Shown: positions 6,484 to 7,553 of the stretch, in pieces | Layout: each line of letters opens with the position of its first letter | Position numbering within the stretch: position 1 is the first letter of the stretch | DNA from: Caldifarciminota bacterium | Lineage (GTDB): Bacteria > WOR-3 > Hydrothermia > UBA1063 > CAJXJZ01 | Direction: 5' to 3' | Assembly: GCA_027073945.1 (NCBI GenBank) | Contig: JALTEL010000340.1 | Coordinates: 1-7,553 of the forward strand | Length of the DNA stretch: 7,553 nt | Made by a program: the position numbers and the translations under genes | The notes under the pieces: generated by a model | Database searches by the model: none | Told to the model about the DNA's origin: nothing | The model's input: only the letters and a program-made list of their open reading frames with translations

Positions 6484-7553
6484 CTACCCCTTTTTAAGTA
6501 TCTCAATTATCTTCCCACTCGCATCCCCATCCCCGAACACGACCTCCGCTCCTCTCATCTTATCCTCCAGTTCCTTATTGTCCATCAACTCCTTTACCTT
6601 CCCCAGCACCACATCAGGCCCCACTCCCACGATTATATTGGAACCGGCCGTAACGGTCTCCGGTCTCTCGGTATTGTCCCTCAGGGTGAAGCAGGGCACA
6701 TGAAGTATATTCGTCTCCTCCTGAAGGCCGCCGGAATCCGTGAGAACGAGCCTTGCCCCCGACAGAAGGAGAAGGAAGTCCAGATACCCCAGCGGCTCGA
6801 TAATCCGGACATTCGGATTGTCGATGCTGTAGCCGTGCTCGGCCAGCCTCTTCCTTGTCCTCGGATGCATTGGAAACACCGCCGGGTACTCAAGGGAGTT
6901 TAGAATCTCCACGATATTGGCCAGCCTTTCCGGGTCATCCACATTCTCCTGCCTGTGGGCCGTTATTACCATGTACTTTCCACCCTCAAGGCCCAGTTCT
7001 TCGAATATCTTCGACTTTCTCCGGGCAATCTCGAGATTCTGATACACCGCATCCACGATGGTGTTTCCCGTGACGAATATTTTGTCCTCATCTATTCCTT
7101 CCCTCAGCAGGTTCTCCCTCGACGGCTCTGTCGGTGCGAAGAGGTAGTCGGAGATGTGGTCGGTCATTATGCGGTTCAGTTCCTCCGGCATGTTTCTGTC
7201 CCAGCTTCTGAGGCCGGCCTCCACATGCCCCACCTTTATGTGCAGTTTCGATGCGGAGATAGCCCCTGCGAGGACGGTGTTGGTATCTCCTTCCACCAGA
7301 ACAACATCCGGCCTGTCATCCATGAATATCTTCTCCATGGCCTTTATCATCTCTCCCGTCTGGGCCCCCTGGGTGTGGTAGTTCTCTCCGATGTCGAGTT
7401 TATAATCAGGTTGCGGCAGCTCCAAATCCTCAAAGAAGAGTTTGTCCATGTTATACGAGTAGTGCTGGCCGGTGTGCAGTACATAGTGTGGAATACCTCT
7501 CTTCTGCAGTCCACGAATGACGGGGGACATCTTGATTATCTCCGGCCGGGTTC
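6484..7553 (-). CDS. wecB: UDP-N-acetylglucosamine 2-epimerase, non-hydrolysing (5' end cut by the window)
   Basis: The enzyme interconverts UDP-GlcNAc and UDP-ManNAc in the cytosol, feeding ManNAc or ManNAcA into surface glycans. The first in-frame ATG (7528-7530) is not the true start: the frame continues to the window edge as TRPEIIK before MSPVIRG, which is the family's N-terminal GTRPEIIKMxPVI motif. About ten residues are therefore missing and the gene runs off the window. Counting from that ATG, the motifs are TGQHYS (20-25), EGDTN with Asp82, GHVEAGLRS with Glu104, MPEELNR with Glu116/117, TAHRQEN with His192, and TDSGGLQEE (264-272). These align with E. coli Asp95, Glu117, Glu131, His213 and the UDP-binding loop, so the catalytic set is complete. 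Its G+C content (about 55-60% in most lines counted) is clearly above the genes downstream. It is the first visible gene of the operon. Confidence 0.95.
   Translation of the reverse strand, partial: TRPEIIKMSPVIRGLQKRGIPHYVLHTGQHYSYNMDKLFFEDLELPQPDYKLDIGENYHTQGAQTGEMIKAMEKIFMDDRPDVVLVEGDTNTVLAGAISASKLHIKVGHVEAGLRSWDRNMPEELNRIMTDHISDYLFAPTEPSRENLLREGIDEDKIFVTGNTIVDAVYQNLEIARRKSKIFEELGLEGGKYMVITAHRQENVDDPERLANIVEILNSLEYPAVFPMHPRTRKRLAEHGYSIDNPNVRIIEPLGYLDFLLLLSGARLVLTDSGGLQEETNILHVPCFTLRDNTERPETVTAGSNIIVGVGPDVVLGKVKELMDNKELEDKMRGAEVVFGDGDASGKIIEILKKG

Noticed and set aside
6681..7381. Several short open frames on both strands within the epimerase gene
   Set aside because: They result from the high G+C content, which lowers the number of chance stops; the epimerase motifs account for the region in one frame.
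7528..7530. ATG as the start of the epimerase
   Set aside because: The reading frame continues upstream with TRPEIIK, the conserved N-terminal motif of the family, so this Met is internal.
1..7553. CRISPR array, tRNA, toxin-antitoxin or defence system
   Set aside because: No spaced direct repeats, no cloverleaf-like segment and no defence-type domain were found. Coding density leaves almost no free space except 160-235.

Overview
The window carries one leftward (minus-strand) gene string of five genes, filling about positions 236-7553. It meets a rightward (plus-strand) insertion-sequence fragment at the left edge. All five genes fit surface-glycan work: making a nucleotide sugar, modifying sugars and assembling a polysaccharide, glycolipid or protein-linked glycan. 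In transcription order they are: a UDP-N-acetylglucosamine 2-epimerase (wecB-like, start beyond the right edge); an (alpha/alpha)-toroid protein of the kind found in polysaccharide clusters; a two-domain oxidoreductase (zinc-less MDR dehydrogenase fused to a Gfo/Idh/MocA dehydrogenase); a GT4/GT-B glycosyltransferase; and a polytopic membrane protein with a roughly 200-residue soluble tail, which looks like a GT-C type glycosyltransferase. Junctions are tight: 5 nt gap, 4-nt ATGA overlap or equivalent, 2 nt gap, and a 3-4 nt GTGA overlap. This is one operon whose promoter lies outside the window to the right.

Left edge (1-235): the last 52 codons of an rve/DDE-type transposase, read rightward, followed by what looks like the element's terminal inverted repeat ending near 196. 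The spacer up to the membrane-protein stop at 236 contains oligo-T tracts on both strands that could end the two converging transcripts. No tRNA, rRNA, CRISPR array or riboswitch was recognised, and apart from 160-235 there is essentially no non-coding DNA.

Organism: probably an archaeon, most likely euryarchaeal, at moderate confidence. The reasons are the style of the epimerase (RSWDRNMPEELNR), the style of the transposase tail, the membrane protein's resemblance to archaeal GT-C proteins, and Shine-Dalgarno sites matching GGAGGTGAT. A bacterium carrying a similar cluster is not excluded. Base composition is uneven: the epimerase gene is near 55-60% G+C in the lines I counted, the other genes mostly 30-47%, and one block inside the glycosyltransferase gene rises to about 56%. 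This suggests a mosaic, transfer-prone glycan locus, which the adjacent insertion sequence also fits.

Working together (inference): the epimerase supplies UDP-ManNAc. The two-domain oxidoreductase and the toroid protein make or remodel an unusual sugar or uronic-acid-type glycan. The GT4 enzyme adds sugars on the cytoplasmic face, and the membrane protein probably uses a lipid-linked donor at the outer face. The final glycan cannot be told from the sequence. No wholly new system stands out; the least understood members are the toroid protein and the membrane protein.
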